Source: Niveomyces insectorum RCEF 264
Taxonomy: Eukaryota > Ascomycota > Sordariomycetes > Hypocreales > Cordycipitaceae
Assembly: GCA_001636815.1 (NCBI GenBank)
Contig: AZHD01000005.1
Location: 1,545,072 to 1,609,071 of the forward strand
DNA: 64,000 nt
Direction of reading: 5' to 3'
The stretch's first letter is position 1. Each line of letters opens with the position of its first letter. The translations under genes were made by a program, and so were the position numbers. The notes under the pieces were generated by a model. It was not told where the DNA came from. It did no database searches and was given only the letters and a program-made list of their open reading frames with translations. Below are positions 22,170 through 32,723 of this stretch, piece by piece.

Positions 22170-22943
22170 TTAAGAAAAAAATTCGCTGCCATCTTCTGCC
22201 AATGATTGCAAAAAATCCTTATACTGCAACACAGAGAAGCGTATACAACATTTCCGGCAGTAATCTTCATCACCGGGGTCCGGCTCGTAAACACTTTCCA
22301 GGTCAATAAATGCGATGCTGCCATCGTCTTTCACCATCATATTGTTCATTTTCGGGTCATCATGTATCACTCCACCACATTGTATCATCTCGTCTATAGC
22401 CTTAGAAACACGTTCCTGAAATTCGTCAACCGTAAAACGAGGTTCTGGTTGCCTCATGAGAACAGGCCATGGCAAGAAAGATATCACCGAAGTACGCGTG
22501 CCCTCACACTGAGCTTCACCATAAAACTGAGGGATGCGATGTCCCTGCAGGGGAGCGAGTCGTCTGTACATGACCTGCTCGTTCTCAAATGCTTCTGTGT
22601 GCTCTATCTTCCGCAACTTCTTGAGCACCACACAGCTCGGCAAGGCATAACGGGGCCAGACACGTTGAATGAAGCGCTGCAGAGGTGATGGAAGCCAGCA
22701 AAGGTGAGAGAGAACAAAGCGATGCCAGGCATTGTGGCGGATTGTGAGCTTGAGGACGTGTGGGTAAAACGATTCGAACAGCTCGGCCACGGCTTTGATG
22801 GTACAAAGACCCATCCGGAACTACATTCTCTCGAGACAAAAAATAGACGTTAATTTCCTCAGACTTGAGACGAGGAGTAGCTTAAGGAATGCTTTGCATA
22901 CCTCGAGAATGCGCGGGTACTCGTAGCTGATGTTTTCGTCCAT
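22170..22943 (-). CDS. small kinase-like protein (divergent catalytic loop)
   Basis: Exon 1 (22902-22943) encodes MDENISYEYPRILE. A GTATGC...TAG intron (22821-22901) joins in phase to exon 2 (22170-22820), giving 230 residues. The N-lobe is much reduced: a Lys pair (VVLKKLRKIEHTEAFENEQVMYRRL) stands for the VAIK-Glu elements and no Gly loop is seen. The C-lobe has GGVIHDDPKMNNMMV, which resembles an HxD...N catalytic loop, and IAFIDLESV in place of DFG. Such short proteins are common in filamentous fungi, where they are annotated as protein-kinase-like or choline/aminoglycoside-kinase-like. Activity is uncertain. Unlike its left-hand neighbours it carries no stop or frameshift. Confidence 0.7.
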
Positions 22944-23209
22944 CTTTATCTTATTGTGGAATTGGACAATTCTGTGTTGTCAAAGCCTTTGTTGAGTGCT
23001 CATTTTGTTCTTCTTTGTTTTCCCTATTCAAAGTTGCTAAAGAGGTTATGGAAGGCTGGAGATAATTTCTATGCGCACTGCCACAACGCCACAGGCAACG
23101 CCACAGGTAACGCCATCCACCTTCTTAATTTTAAGGGATAGGGGTATGTCTCCATTTGTTTTAAAGCCTCGGGCATCAACAAATAGACACTTTATAAAGG
23201 TACGCCTAC

Positions 23210-23632
23210 ATGTACGAATGCCCTCAAGTGTTCTGCTTCGACCACAAATATCTTCTGCTCCTGCAGTTTCGCGCCAACACCATTGGCGACATTCGTGGAG
23301 ATGGAGAGGTAGACTGCTGGGTTCTTCCGCGGATCAATCCTAATGGAACCCCGTTCCGTTACGCCCTGTATCGGCTGCTTGTCCAGGGCTGGCGCCGTTT
23401 CCAGGGACTCAACCGCTACAATACAACGATGGGCAGAGTGGCAGCCGAGAGTGTCAGTTTGTTCTCGGGTACGCCGTACTGGCGGGCCAACAATGGGCTT
23501 ACCGACAGACCATACAACTACTCGCGAGTCGTCGACTCTGACACGGGCGCTTTCTACTGGGTTGACGAGAATGGTAACGCAGTGCAAGATGTGACAGGGA
23601 AAGTCTTGTGGGATATGGCAGCAATGTGGTGA
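23210..23632 (+). CDS. fungal protein of unknown function
   Basis: I do not recognise a named family. The 140-residue frame from ATG 23210 has coding-like composition, with an aromatic N-terminal segment (CPQVFCFDHKYLLLLQFRA), then DCWVLPR, FRYALYRLLVQGWRRFQGL and a C-terminal half rich in Tyr and Trp. A likely extra 5' exon begins at ATG 23071 (MRTATTPQATPQVTPSTFLI); I could not find a donor/acceptor pair that closes the frame, so it is left out. No signal peptide or membrane segment is seen. Confidence 0.5.
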   Translation: MYECPQVFCFDHKYLLLLQFRANTIGDIRGDGEVDCWVLPRINPNGTPFRYALYRLLVQGWRRFQGLNRYNTTMGRVAAESVSLFSGTPYWRANNGLTDRPYNYSRVVDSDTGAFYWVDENGNAVQDVTGKVLWDMAAMW

Positions 23633-24218
23633 AAGCATGAATATTGTGTTGCTTTTACTTTTTTCCGTATTATTTAACGAATAACTATCGCGTACTGTGG
23701 TATCTTACAGCAGGATTTTTTTCATTTCTTTTTATTTGATTTGTTGTATTGATGCACATGTGCAATCAGTTCGAGGTCGCTTTCTTTTTACATCAATACA
23801 CCCTCCGTCCACCAGACTTCAAGCTCTCCAAAAATGTTGGCCTTCCATGCGAACGCCCGATCAATAAACATGATTCTGATTTTCCACAATCAACCGATTT
23901 CCCAGCTTGCAGTCATCGACAACTGAGATGAGATTGCCATAACCCTCTGGGGAATAAACTACCGTAGATCTGGTGGATAATTGCAGAATGTGGTGATACC
24001 GTAACGTATAGAAGTAAGTGGTTGGTCGTACGGTCATGGAAATCAAAGGAAAGAGAAGAAAGCAGAGAGAGAGAGAGGCCAAGGCCGTGTTACGGAATAG
24101 CTGAGGACGGAGATGGGAGGGCTAGTGGCGGTGGCGACAACGACAACGACAACGACAACGGAGACTCCGGCGGTTCCGTGCCTGGTGTTGGCGAGCGCTC
24201 GAGGACCGCTGCCAGCCC
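23633..24218. other. intergenic with a short GACAAC repeat
   Basis: Contains a short tandem run of GACAAC units near 24135-24160 next to the LINE fragment. No gene is recognised. Confidence 0.4.
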
Positions 24219-24505
24219 CTATAACCGGCTACTCCTGATTACCCACCGTAAGAGGGCCCTGGCGACGGTGGAGCCCTCCTTCAGCCACCGGGATAGCTCC
24301 GTCGGTGTACAGAGCCAGACCAGTGGCCGGGCAGGGCTGTCGGGACAGTCGAGGATAACGTGGGCACCGATCTCAGCCTCGTAGCCGCAAGAGCACGCCA
24401 AGGAGTCCCGGGCCTTCCTGGTAAAGAGGTACACCAAGAGGCCGATATGGCCGGCGCGTAATTGGGTGAGGAGACTGCTCTCCGCTTTAGTAAGGTGTTT
24501 GTAAC
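24219..24505 (-). mobile_element. 3' fragment of a Tad-like LINE (RNase H tail)
   Basis: On the minus strand one frame gives HLTKAESSLLTQLRAGHIGL, then YLFTRKARD, CSCGYEAEIGAHVILDCP and ARALLRWVIRSSRL. This is the region after the RNase H domain in fungal Tad-type non-LTR retrotransposons, including its terminal CxCx..Hx..C finger. The reverse transcriptase and endonuclease are absent. A second minus-strand frame overlapping at 24281-24571 may mark a frameshift. It is a short dead fragment. Confidence 0.75.
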
Positions 24506-25771
24506 GCCGGATGGTTGCCTTGGCCGATCAAGCCGAGGAGTCCTAGGCGTGAATACCTCGCCTCTCTTCATAAGTCACTGTGAAATCGGGCGTATACAAG
24601 ACTTTGGTTTAGTGCTATTGCTGTTTACTTTCCACTACTTGTATTACTATATAGTCTACAGATGCTCTCGAGGCACATTTATATCCCAGCTCGAAGTGCC
24701 ATTTACCTCCATTAATGCAATACGCCACGACCGAGTCGCCATCCCTAATAACCAGCCCGCGAGACAATCTTTAGTTATATCACCACCACGATAAGCATAA
24801 TACCATCAAACATTAATGAATTTTCTCGTTCTCGACTAGAATATTCAAATTAAGCGCGGTTATTCGACTGGCATTACTCTTCCGTGGCCTCAATATAGAA
24901 AACATTGCAAGTCTAGTCTTCTTGATCCAGCTTTTTCCTTCACTAGTGTACGACACCGTGCTAACAAGAAAGGCAATCAGACAGCAAACAGCCGTAGTAC
25001 ATACAAATGGAAACTCCCTGACAATATGTACTCCCATACTTCTCTAGGGTGTGCATCGCCGGTGTCTGAGCCCGAAGAGCAGCCGTAAACCATTATCTTA
25101 GTAGTAGACACAAAAACAAGATACGTACTCGCGTTTGTCATGCCCCCCCCCCTGGGACCAGCTTCTCTTTCTCTCGGGCTTCATCTCATTGTTATATACA
25201 GACCGTTATGCCAGAACCAAATATTCGACACTTTAGGACGGGTTGCCCATGAAAGCTTCTAAAAAACACTCCCTTTTTCTTAATCGTATTAGTTGTACGT
25301 CTAAAACAGGCATGTATGGCGAGAAGGCTGTTCCTTGTTCTTGGTCACATAGTTGAAGTAAACTTGTAAGGGCTTCAAATCGCCACTTACAGCGGGCGTC
25401 TTAGGATACAAGGCGAATGTTTGACCACGCGGCAGGCTGCAGTAATGGATGAACTCCATGCCCCAGGCCTGAGGCACCAACCAAGACCCATGTGAGCCAC
25501 AGTTTCCCCTTTCCAGGACATCATTGATCATAAAACCTCGTCCAGCCCTCAGCCTGAAGAGGGGTCGCAAATCCGCGTGACCAAGGGTCCGTCTATTTGC
25601 CGTTTGCTTTACGAGAAAGTTATTTTCCAGTTGGCTGCAGCGCTTCTGAAACCCTCAACTCTTGATACGTTTCCAGCCGCGTGTGTTCTTCCCACCTTTG
25701 CACTTTATCGTTCAAGCTTTCCTCTTATTGTACTCACCTGTTGCGCTTGTTACGGGATCCAAGCCATAAAG
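24506..25771. other. intergenic, nothing recognised
   Basis: Long gap before the pseudokinase gene. The frame before ATG 25772 is open back to 25577 but has no ATG, so I treat 25577-25771 as 5' untranslated. No repeat or RNA gene was recognised. Confidence 0.4.
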
Positions 25772-26707
25772 ATGCCTGAGAATCCCACCGGCTTTTTGCC
25801 CTCGGCCCCCCTGAACGGCAGCGGCGTTGGCGAGAGCAGCAGTGGCGGAAGCAGCCGACGAAGCCTAGGGTGCGCCACCCTCATTGGTGGCCAGACGCTC
25901 TCCGGGCTGATAGAGTGGGTGACGGGGGAGCCGGATCACGCGCTCCTTAGCCGCGTCGGCGAGCGGATCCCAAACGGAGACGACGGAGAGTGGCGACCAG
26001 AGGAAGCGCATACCCTGCGAATTCACTCAACCTTCCGCGACGGGGACCGTACGGCCGTTGTCTACGCGTGTTCCTCCAAGCAGCGTCCGACCGACCTGCG
26101 AGATGTGATGTTAACGACACCGAAGCCGTCGTCCGCCGACAGGCGCGCATTTGGACGCATCATTGCTACGCAGATCCGATCGCTGCACGTCCACTTCCAG
26201 ATCATCCACCCGATGTTGCGTACCGAAAGCTTCGCCTTCTTCTCCCCGTCTCCCAGCAGCAGTAACGCCGCCGAGCCTTTAGACCTCAGCAGACCCTACA
26301 TCCTCGACTGGGGGTACCGCGTTTCCTCCTCTTCCTCCGGTCTCCCCACCACCGTCGACATGTTCCAGCACCCTGGTTACCGCGCGTCGGCGCTGGTCAC
26401 TCCCCAGTGGTTCAACCAAGCCTGGGCCCTGATGATGATTCTGACGGAGATCGCGGACTGGCGGCCCATCGAGGGTGGCCCATTCCGCGACGAGGCTGCC
26501 CTGCGAGAGGCGACGCTGCAGCGCGGGCAGCTGGTGACCGACGAGTCTTGGAAGAACAGCAGCACCGCTGCCATCTTCCGCTACGGTTTCGCATTCCTTG
26601 ACCACAAACCCGAGGTGCTCGCGCAGTATAGCCACTGGCAGATCAAGCGCTTCTACGACCGCCTCTGCCAGCTGCTGGCACCGACGGAAACCGACCCGCC
26701 GCAGTAG
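25772..26707 (+). CDS. probable pseudokinase, C-lobe-like fold without catalytic residues
   Basis: Single exon, 311 residues from ATG 25772. The first 30 residues are Ser/Gly-rich. The middle resembles an eroded kinase fold: FGRIIATQIRSLHVHFQIIHPMLRTESFAFF sits where the E-helix and catalytic loop are expected (HRDxxxxN replaced by HPMLRTES), PYILDWGYRV sits at the DFG position (DWG), FQHPGYRA matches the substrate loop, and WFNQAWALMMILTEIADWRPIE matches the F-helix region. This layout is characteristic of kinase-like domains found in fungal HeLo/prion-associated proteins and stand-alone paralogues. No Gly loop or catalytic Asp is seen, so it probably binds rather than phosphorylates. The assignment is by pattern only. 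Confidence 0.6.
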   Translation: MPENPTGFLPSAPLNGSGVGESSSGGSSRRSLGCATLIGGQTLSGLIEWVTGEPDHALLSRVGERIPNGDDGEWRPEEAHTLRIHSTFRDGDRTAVVYACSSKQRPTDLRDVMLTTPKPSSADRRAFGRIIATQIRSLHVHFQIIHPMLRTESFAFFSPSPSSSNAAEPLDLSRPYILDWGYRVSSSSSGLPTTVDMFQHPGYRASALVTPQWFNQAWALMMILTEIADWRPIEGGPFRDEAALREATLQRGQLVTDESWKNSSTAAIFRYGFAFLDHKPEVLAQYSHWQIKRFYDRLCQLLAPTETDPPQ

Positions 26708-28000
26708 GAGAGCCAAGGGGGAGGTGACGAGCAGAACGAACACACTGGGTCAATGAGAACAGAACGTGACTCAGAGGGAGATGAAGATTAGAACGGCTGC
26801 TGAGCCCAGAGAAATGGATATAGCAATCTGGTTCGTTGTGAATTTCTATAGACGTAGGCTCCTTTTACGATAATGCTTATGACCAGGACGGGGCCCAGCA
26901 TCTTTAGCATGAGTCTAAGCCCTTTAGCAAATTATAGAGGCTTATTTTTAATCGAGATCGCTTGTTTCGTGTTCGATTTCACACGCCCGTATCCGCGTAT
27001 CTAGATTAGTGTGGGTGCAAAGGCTGCTTGTTGATCCTCGGCTGTGGTCTCCTGAAGCAATCGTACTTCGTTGCAGAGCTATTTATTGATTTCGGCCTGC
27101 AGCGCGAGGTACTTCACCATGGCGATCACGTCTTGACGCGTCTCTTCTGCCGCAGTCAGCTGCCTCCGCTCAGCCGTCGTTCGCCCATCCATGCCAACCC
27201 CGTAGACCGTGATGCTTGCGACTCACCTCATCTCAGCCCCCCGTCTCCAAAGGCACCAGGGCCTCTCGCACCTTCGCGGAGGGGCTCGCAGCGCGTGTCG
27301 GCCGTCGTGGTGCTCCAGGAGAGTCGTGCGTCTCCCGAGCCGCAGGAGCCGCAGCATCCTTACTTGTGTGCGTTAGGGCCGGTTAGTACCGGTAGGGCTT
27401 AGGCGAATCCCCTACTTGCCACACTAGCCACGTGTTCATTAGCCACACCGTGGGGTGGCGGCGCTCGACCCCGCCGCCGGGAGAATCAGAAGGCCTACGC
27501 GAAATACTCCGTCGACGAGAGGGACTGTCTGCGCTGGATAAAAGCCGGTGTTGATGTATATTAGGACGACGTCCACCTTCTCGGCGTGATCGCGGCCCTC
27601 GTACAACGCAGCCACGGCAGTCCGCCGGTTTTCGGCGATGAGAGGCATCGACGAGCTCCTACGTAGAACCGACACGCCCTGGCCAAGAAAACACCCCCGA
27701 CCCCAGCCTGTCTTGGTCTAGTAAAAAGGGGCTGCCGTCTCTATCCCTGGCTGTAGCGTGCGGTGGGGGCATGGTTAATTCTTCCTAAGTTCTAATCTAA
27801 GTACAAGATGTGGAACCAAATGGATTATTCATTCGACAGCATCTCGATTTCTCGCTTGTTCGACGGCGCGCATCCTGCGCCTTGAAAGCGCTCTTCTATG
27901 AGCCACGCCCCCTTCGACTAGGCGCTCTCTTTGACACCCCTGAAATCTAAGACGGAGCACGGCTGCTATTCTTTGTGGCAACCTTTTCCTCCCTCCTTCC
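26708..28000. other. intergenic with a possible decayed coding stretch
   Basis: On the minus strand at about 27020-27180 one frame reads like a coiled coil (RRQLTAAEETRQDVIAMVKY, then LALQAEINK, a TAG, and LCNEVRLLQETTAEDQQ). It is interrupted by stops and I cannot name it. The rest shows nothing recognisable. Confidence 0.35.
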
Positions 28001-30045
28001 TCACCTAGACCTCCCCCCCGCGATCACGCCCTTGCCCCGCCCACGCCCACGCCCACGCCCACGCCCACGTCCTCGCCCACGCCCTCGCCCACGCTCAGCA
28101 CTTGGCTCGATTGATAGATCTGGAGTCTGGATAGACCCTGAATCGGCCACCGCGTCTGGCTGCGTGCTCACATCCCTTGGCGTGTGTTGCAATTCTTGCT
28201 CTGAGCACGTTTGCATGGTCAAGTCCCGTTGCGTGCATTGCGAGCCAAAGCCCGTCTGCATTTGTGGGCGTTGGAGAACCACCGTGGGCGTCGGCGTCCA
28301 GTCCATGTCGCTGGGTGGCATGGAGCAGGGCATTACCGTTTCGTGTCCCTGCTCCCACACCCCGACGCCCCAGGCGATCGCGGTTTGCTGATTTTCTGAT
28401 GGGCCATGCGGTGGTGGTCTATGAGATAAGGCAGCACGGAGATCCTGGGCTGTTGGACGCTCCTCGGCCTTGTCGGCTAGCATGCATTCGTACTGGGGCG
28501 CGTGCTGCTTCATGAGCTGCCGGAAATGGTCATGCCTTTGACGCCAGCCATCTCGACTTGCATCTATGCCCTCGAGGCTGACCAAACACTCCAGAACGCA
28601 TAAACCGAGTCCGAATATGTCGATCTTTGGTGTCTGCTTGCCCCCTTGAAGGACCTCTGGGGCGGCGTAGAACAACGTCGCTGCCATGGTTTCCATTGTA
28701 CTCGAAGTTTCGATCATTTTCGATATGCCGAAATCGGTGATGGCCCAGTGGTCTCCACAGAAGAGGATATTGCCGGGCTTGATATCCCGGTGTATGATAT
28801 TTCGAGAGTGGATGTGCTCCAGTGCGGATAGGATCTGGTGGAGCATGCTGCGGATCATGGTCCACACTGGATCTGGCTCCCCCACCTTGTCTGGTCTCGT
28901 GGCTTTGTGTTGTCCTGCCGACCGGAGGTGCTTGATCTGTGTGAGGAGGCTTCCCTCATAAAGCGGCATGAAAATTTCGACAATCCGTCCCATCTCCCAG
29001 CCCTGGGCGTGGAAATACGGGACGATGTGATCCTGGCACAGCTGTGAGCTTGAATGTATGTAGCAAAGAAGGTGGGGGAAGAACGGAGAGTGCGTATCGT
29101 ACGTGGGCTGCTGTCGCCACCAGTTCAATCTCTCTTCTCAGCTTCTTTTTAAACTCAGTTTCTGTGAAGATGCCCCATTCCGGATGTTGTCTCCAAGGGA
29201 CCATCTTTCGAGCGTAATGCTCTCCAGTATAGAGATCCACCACCTGATCCTGCACCCCTCACCGATTAGTACTAGAAATTGGTTGGAAATGAAGAGGGCG
29301 AGGTGGTTACCACATGGCCTTGTCCACCAGCGCCAAGAGATTTTCGGAATGCCGACTCAAGCTCGCCGCGGTGCTCGAAGGACTTTTGATGCTCCCTACG
29401 AAGGTCGTACGACTCGGCCGTGGTTGCGGATGGGGCGCATTGCATGCCTTGGAATGTCCTATATTCTCCAGGTATCTGTCGAATGAAGGCCTGCCTCTCG
29501 GCAGCGAGGAGCGCTGCCTTCGCTTCGTCTTGTGGTGACTCAGCCCGGAGACGGAACTTGGCGTCCCCTACATGAAAAAACCAGGTGCTTTCAAGTTGCA
29601 CAACACACCGTCTCGGACACCGCAAAATCCGAGTCAGTTTGCGTTCGTCGGTAGTGAGGAGATCCGTGTTCGCGTTCTTCGAAATATCATGGAGAAGTAG
29701 TTCGCCAGTTGTTGGGTGAAAGTCGAAATAGCACTGGTCTTTTCGTGTCGGGTTATGTTATTAAGGGCTCTCGAACAAGTTGACTTGGGACGATTGACTT
29801 GATTTCGTACCTGTATTAGAAAAGCTGTTGCCCCGAAGTAGGATATCACAAGTGGACGGCTGGCGACCGAAGGTGACAAGGCGCGAGGGGATTTTGGCTG
29901 TTTGATCGGTCCCGATCCTCAAGAATTGATCGGAGACATTTTTCGCAACTGTGCGTCGTCGCTCTCGATTGGCATCATCCCTGACGATGGCCTTGGCTTC
30001 GCTGTTTATAGGATAAAGACAGAAAACAGTTCCAGGCTCGTCCAT
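28001..30045 (-). CDS. FHA-domain Ser/Thr protein kinase with Gly-Arg tail
   Basis: Exons on the minus strand: 29811-30045, 29311-29738, 29103-29249 and 28001-29041. All introns are GT-AG and the frame closes exactly at 616 residues. Residues about 50-130 form an FHA domain, a phospho-Thr reader (LVTFGRQPSTCDILL, then CYFDFHPTTGELLLHDISKN). A linker of about 75 residues follows. The kinase domain (about 205-450) is complete: SLGAGGQGHV loop, YARKMV lysine, IIHRDIKPGN (Asp356), TDFGISK (Asp373), AAPEV, and PKIDIFGLGLCVLECL. The C-terminal 160 residues are unstructured and end in about nine Gly-Arg repeats. FHA plus kinase recalls the Rad53/Chk2/Dun1 checkpoint group, but FHA-kinases are numerous in fungi, so a checkpoint role is only a hypothesis. 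Confidence 0.9.
28037..28094 (-). repeat. hexanucleotide-type tandem repeat encoding Gly-Arg
   Basis: Near-perfect CCCACG units on the plus strand (CGTGGG on the coding strand) encode the (Gly-Arg)n tail of the FHA kinase. Length variation between strains is likely. Confidence 0.85.
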
Positions 30046-30629
30046 TTTGCAGGATGTCTGTCTTCTCCTAGAAGGGGAAGAAAGACGAAATCCATGTCCC
30101 ACAAACGAAATTATGTTGGCGGCAAAGACCAAGCAAAAGCCTCTGCGAGAATCGATTGGCTGAGACGCGTTGCCAGGCAGCTGTGGCTGGTGACGCCTTG
30201 CTCTCACACCCACACAAACAAAGGCCACATTCAATACCAGAATTCAAAACGATGAATAGTGATGTACTCGTACGTACACACTGCGATTTTGGTGGCAGAT
30301 TGTGCTTTGTTCTCTCTTCTTTGTAAGTGACGAACCAACGCCCACTACAGCATCCCTGGGCAGCCGCTTTCTAGTCTGGTGATCTACAGGTACATCCCTG
30401 GCTACTGTCCCCCTTCGCCACCGCGCCGTTATAAGAATTCTATGCCGTCGCCCACTCCCTCCCACCGGTTTCACTTCCCAACCTTCACACGCTTTGAACT
30501 GCTCGTTTCTCACACCCAATTCTACGAAAACGTGCCTACTTCGTCGTTCCTAGAACTTGGGCCCGGCCTCAAGCCGAAAGCGCTGCATCAGTCCACCGCC
30601 ATCCAACATCCCCTCTGCTCTCCGACCGA
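30046..30629. other. shared 5' region of two divergent genes
   Basis: Lies between the FHA kinase start (30045, minus) and the repeat-containing protein start (30630, plus). A promoter role is inferred from position only. Confidence 0.4.
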
Positions 30630-32210
30630 ATGGCCAGCGAGGATGGCCGAGATGTCCGTCACACGGACGACAAGCTACCCGTCGCGGCCGGCCATACCGG
30701 CCATGCCCAAGAAGAACAACGGCCCTGGACGCCCCTGCCGGACCCCTTTGATGCCGAAACCTATACGGCCTGGGGTCGCAAGCATTACGGCGAAGACTGG
30801 TACGAGCTGCGGGAGACAATGCTGCGGGAGAGGAACTTTGTGGAACGACGCCGAGTCCAAGATGACGTTGTGTTCCTGATACGCCAGTGCGCACTGCGGA
30901 AGATGGAACGCGAGAGGGAGGAGGGCAAGCTTCTGCTGGACGAAGGAATGACCTTCCAAGAGGTTTTGGCCTGGGCGCGATGGCATTACGGCGAGCGCTG
31001 GTACGAGATGCGGCAGGCCTTCGCCCGCCACGAGCACGCAGCAAACGACCAGGCCCTGGACCCGGACGTCCGGGAGACCAAACAGCGCGAGGCCGACGCC
31101 CTCGCTCGTGATCTATCCGACATGCAGCTCGAGAGGGACATGGAGGTGCTTGCCAGTGGCAAGACGTGGGACGAAATCTTGGCGTGGCCGCCTACTGCCA
31201 AGAGGTTCACATTGGTGGATCTGATCGACCAATCCCCTCCCCCCCCTATCGACGCTTTTCGCGTGGCGTTCACTGGTCCACAATTCCCCGAACCGAGGGA
31301 GAAGCTTGTCTGGCGGAACAAGTCGAATTGGGGACACCTTCAACTCGAAGCGATTCGGTCACGCATGACCGAGGAGCTCTATGAATCTGGTAAGTGGGAG
31401 TTCGTGCAGTTTGGTCTGTTAAGCCGGTCTAAGCGGGAGGAAGAGGAGGCATACGAGAGAGACATGGAGGTGCAAGAAGGCTTTCGTCGTACCTTGTGGG
31501 CCGGCCCATATCTAGAGGGGTATGGCAAGTTCGAGGACCAGATGCGCGAGCGAGTGGAGTCGATGAAGGCGCTCGATCTCCGGCACCAGGCCTGGATTCG
31601 AGAGCAGATCAACGCGCTGCCGCGAAGCCAAGAGGAGATGGACCAGAGGTTCGACCGCTGGGAGATCCAGGGGCTCACTACGGAGGAGGGGAATTGCCTC
31701 GCGCGCATGTACGGTTTCCCCGAACGACTTAGCCGCCTCTCGACCTACCAAGTGCGTTTTTACCGCGATGTATGGCCGCTGCCGCCACGTGGTGAGGAGC
31801 GAGTGGAATTCCCGATCCTTTACCGTGGTTGTGCGTCTAGGTCACCGCCGAAAGATGAGGCAATGATGGAAGAAAGGTTCCGCGAATGGGATGGCGTGCT
31901 CAGCCACGCAGAGCAGAACGAGTTGGCGCGCATGTACGGCTTTCGTGCGCGGTGGTCGAGTCCGGAAGGAGACGACGAGCCGCGAGAGCAGCAACGAGGC
32001 CCATCCCTGCCAGCCGAAGACGCCGCCCACAGAGCGCCCGGTGGCCGCATCACCCGGAAGACGAGACCGGTTCGGCGTGGCACCCGCTCCGGCACCGGGC
32101 ATCCACGGGTGGGACCCCCGCAGCGCAAGAGGCCACGCAAGATATACACGAAAGAGCGGGCCAGCCGGAGACTCGCGGGCCAGCTGCCGGAGTTTGACAT
32201 GAACGCGTGA
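30630..32210 (+). CDS. orphan protein with internal W-x-R-x-HYGE repeats and a basic tail
   Basis: Single exon, 526 residues from ATG 30630; no family recognised. Two copies of a motif are obvious near residues 48 and 113: AWGRKHYGEDWYELRETM and AWARWHYGERWYEMRQAF. A second pair lies in the C-terminal half: TTEEGNCLARMYGF and SHAEQNELARMYGF, each preceded by a similar RFDRWEIQGL / RFREWDGVLS helix. The protein is highly charged. The last 70 residues are basic (KTRPVRRGTRSG, PPQRKRPRKIYTKER, ASRRLAGQLPEF), which suggests nuclear localisation or nucleic-acid binding. No membrane or signal segment is present. Function is unknown; the repeat structure suggests tandem helical modules. Confidence 0.75.
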   Translation: MASEDGRDVRHTDDKLPVAAGHTGHAQEEQRPWTPLPDPFDAETYTAWGRKHYGEDWYELRETMLRERNFVERRRVQDDVVFLIRQCALRKMEREREEGKLLLDEGMTFQEVLAWARWHYGERWYEMRQAFARHEHAANDQALDPDVRETKQREADALARDLSDMQLERDMEVLASGKTWDEILAWPPTAKRFTLVDLIDQSPPPPIDAFRVAFTGPQFPEPREKLVWRNKSNWGHLQLEAIRSRMTEELYESGKWEFVQFGLLSRSKREEEEAYERDMEVQEGFRRTLWAGPYLEGYGKFEDQMRERVESMKALDLRHQAWIREQINALPRSQEEMDQRFDRWEIQGLTTEEGNCLARMYGFPERLSRLSTYQVRFYRDVWPLPPRGEERVEFPILYRGCASRSPPKDEAMMEERFREWDGVLSHAEQNELARMYGFRARWSSPEGDDEPREQQRGPSLPAEDAAHRAPGGRITRKTRPVRRGTRSGTGHPRVGPPQRKRPRKIYTKERASRRLAGQLPEFDMNA

Positions 32211-32413
32211 GCGCAGGATGCGGCGAGGCGCGGCCGCGCCACCATGCCTCGTGGTCGTCGTCCTCGGACCACAGCGGAGACGAGGTGTTTGGATCCGCGG
32301 ACCGCAAGGCGACCGAGGCACGTCGGCCGACGATCGCGGGTGTGAAGCCTGAAAGGGATCTCCATGTGTCAGAAGCAAACGGGCGCAGGGGCAGGGCTTT
32401 CCGGGAGGGGGGG

Positions 32414-32423
32414 NNNNNNNNNN
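32414..32423. other. assembly gap of 10 N
   Basis: Ten N bases follow a G-run. The true distance across this point is not known, so spacing of features on each side should be treated with care. Confidence 0.99.
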
Positions 32424-32723
32424 GTGGGTGGTGTTCACAACGGTGCCGCGTTAGTGTATTTTTAGTGGATTTGTGTATCTATCGTCACAGAGTGCTCTGG
32501 TCGGGCGAAATATTTGACCGTCTTCTTTTTCTCGCGGGTTGATCGCCTTATGGTACGCAGGGAACGTGCACCGAGACGGCCTCTCGATTCTCGACACAGC
32601 TTGTATAGCCTGTCTAACCCACTACTAAATTAGCTATGTGGACTAGTGGTATGGGCAATGCAAAGACCTTCAAAGGCCTAGGGCCGTCTTGGCCGTGCCT
32701 GTGTCGTTGGCCAGCAAGCACGA

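Noticed and set aside
28037..28094. CRISPR-like array
   Set aside because: The short tandem units encode Gly-Arg in a fungal kinase gene and have no repeat-spacer structure.
27975..28391. Plus-strand frame with a Pro-Arg repeat
   Set aside because: It is the antisense shadow of the Gly-Arg tail of the FHA kinase.
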